Shown here: positions 62,844 to 64,000 of the stretch, one piece after another
Numbering within the stretch: the stretch's first letter is position 1
How the letters are laid out: each line of letters starts with the position of its first letter
DNA from: Astropecten irregularis
Taxonomy: Eukaryota; Echinodermata; Asteroidea; Paxillosida; Astropectinidae
Direction: 5' to 3'
Length of the DNA: 64,000 bases
NCBI GenBank assembly: GCA_963971285.1
Contig: OZ020244.1
Span: 4,898,001-4,962,000, forward strand
Translations under genes and position numbers: made by a program
The notes under the pieces: generated by a model
The model's database searches: none
The model's input: the letters and a program-made list of their open reading frames with translations, nothing else
Told to the model about the DNA's origin: nothing

Positions 62844-63021
62844 ACTACAAATTGCTTAACCCCGAGATTTTCTGCCCCGGGTTAAAATGTTCTTACCCCG
62901 GGGTTCATACCCCAAATGTTCTTACCCAGAGATGCGTTCCCACTTGTTTCATTAACCCGGAGTTTTTATAAACCCGGGGTAACACTGCCCCGGGTTAACG
63001 CTTTGCACATTCACACTACAA
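62839..63021. repeat. CCCGGGTTAA-rich foldback repeat bounded by TTCACACTACAA
   Basis: The 12-base TTCACACTACAA occurs at 62,839-62,850 and again at 63,010-63,021 as a direct repeat. Between them are several CCCCGGGTTAA, TTACCCCGGGG and AACCCGGGGTAA motifs that are palindromic and can pair in many ways. This resembles a miniature DNA element or its tandem termini. No transposase is present. Confidence 0.6.
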
Positions 63022-63853
63022 GCAGGGTTTGGCACAGCCAGACTTTCGAGCGCGCTGGCTGGTCCGGTAAGTGCATTACATGTCGGCCGGTCGCATCGTT
63101 CGTATTCGGACAAGCAAGCCCTAGCTGAAAATGGTATCGGGTGACATGGAAGTGAAATCGGTTGCAGTTCTTTTGATGATGTCGTCAAGGAAAAGTCTAC
63201 ATCGGGGAAGAATTAGGCAGAGGTGTGTCTGTTTTGATTTTCACAAGTAACAGTAGTAGCAAAGGTTGCAGCATTGCTGCGTGTTTCATTGAAAGGATCC
63301 TTGGGGTATGGCGGTGTGTGCGTGGTTTCATAGCTTTTGACTGCTTAACGAACAAAGAGCATTGACTTTTGGGAGCACCACCAACTTTGTTAATTTTTCC
63401 ATGACTTTAAATTCAGTCAGTTACCCTTGTGGTTATTTGAACATTACAAAAAGATTTTCATGCCATAAAATGATTTTCATGTATGACAAAAAATTATCTC
63501 AAGGCTTTCCAGCTGCGCTCGAAAATCATTCCCCCCCCCAAAAAAAAAATAATGCAACGGGGACCGGGTGAGTGACTCAACTTGCAGGCCGCGCGGTCTC
63601 GCACAAAAAATGCTACACGTCCGTACGGGGGTGCGTGGACTGCACTGGTTAACACGGGCCCATGCCTCGGGCTTAATTTGGCATGTAAACGTTGCTTTAT
63701 CTTGTTGGAAATTCTTAATTTTAAAAAGGAAATACTCAGGTCGACCAGCTAAGCTTTACTTAAAAAAACCAGCTATTAAACAAAACGTAATACTCCATTT
63801 TTTTTTTGTAAGAACAGCAGTTTCAAACACTGGAAGTGAAACTAACACATCAT
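63022..63853. other. Spacer, no gene seen
   Basis: Short frames occur on both strands without recognisable domains or splice-site pairs. A C-run followed by an A-run lies near 63,532-63,550 and a TTTTTTTTTT run near 63,800. Confidence 0.5.
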
Positions 63854-63897
63854 CACGTGGGTTTTCTGAGTCAAAAATGTGACTCGGAAAACACGTG
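63854..63897. other. 44-bp hairpin with a third half-copy
   Basis: CACGTG..GTTTTCTGAGTCA pairs with TGACTCGGAAAACACGTG around an AAAATG loop, with one mismatch in the stem. A further direct copy of the right arm, TGACTCAGAAAACACATG, follows at about 63,912-63,929. TGACTCA and CACGTG are AP-1-like and E-box-like motifs, so a regulatory or foldback element is possible. Confidence 0.7.
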
Positions 63898-64000
63898 GCC
63901 AGCCACAAATTTGACTCAGAAAACACATGTAACTTACCTTTTTTCGTATTTATCATGAAAACGGCTAAATTATACCTTTTATTTGTGTGGATTGTTCTAT

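Noticed and set aside
62916-63188. Short frames on both strands near 63 kb
   Set aside because: They run through the palindromic CCCGGGTTAA repeat and show no protein-like pattern.

Overview
The window looks like repeat-rich genomic DNA of an invertebrate metazoan. The evidence is the presence of LINE fragments with an APE-type endonuclease, DIRS-like tyrosine-recombinase retroelement fragments, several small terminal-inverted-repeat (MITE-like) elements, GT-AG type exon boundaries, and (CCCTAA) telomere-type motifs. There are no bacterial-style gene clusters. I cannot name the species.

Bases 1-51,535 (80% of the window) are a single head-to-tail satellite array of about 49.5 copies of a ~1.03-1.05 kb monomer, open at the left edge. 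Each monomer carries a block of 15-bp sub-repeats built around CCCTAACCCTA, i.e. telomere-type motifs on the + strand, followed by a C homopolymer of variable length (about 9 to 20). Copies fall into recognisable variant types. Several diagnostic substitutions recur at about 4.15 kb (four units) or 2.07 kb (two units), and two neighbouring copies share an identical ~188-bp deletion. A 570-bp inverted-repeat element has jumped into the fourth copy. The repetitive open frames seen in every copy are by-products of the satellite and are not annotated as genes.

The array stops inside a monomer at 51,535. From there to 53.7 kb is a dense cluster of small non-autonomous elements: 51,538-52,005 at the array edge, 52,136-52,364, 52,440-52,570, and 53,045-53,430 (a second copy of the element found inside the array), plus degenerate GGAGCC-rich repeats.

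At 53,741-54,456, minus strand, two short exon-like segments splice in frame. They encode a start methionine, a hydrophobic signal-peptide or anchor stretch and a 46-codon conserved-looking exon. This is the only candidate host gene in the window. Its next exon is not visible before the satellite.

From 54.7 to 62.3 kb lies a graveyard of retroelements. A minus-strand LINE (54.7-57.2 kb, with endonuclease, reverse transcriptase and a truncated C-terminus) is followed by DIRS-like tyrosine recombinase and reverse transcriptase pieces (57.7-58.4 kb, minus), a plus-strand LINE fragment (58.6-59.5 kb), and two copies of a DIRS-type leader/gag-like segment (59.5-60.1 and 61.0-62.3 kb) around the start of a DIRS-type reverse transcriptase (60.15-60.74 kb, minus). 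All are frameshifted or deleted. The last 1.7 kb is largely non-coding, with a CCCGGGTTAA-rich foldback element, one short unidentified ORF and a strong hairpin.
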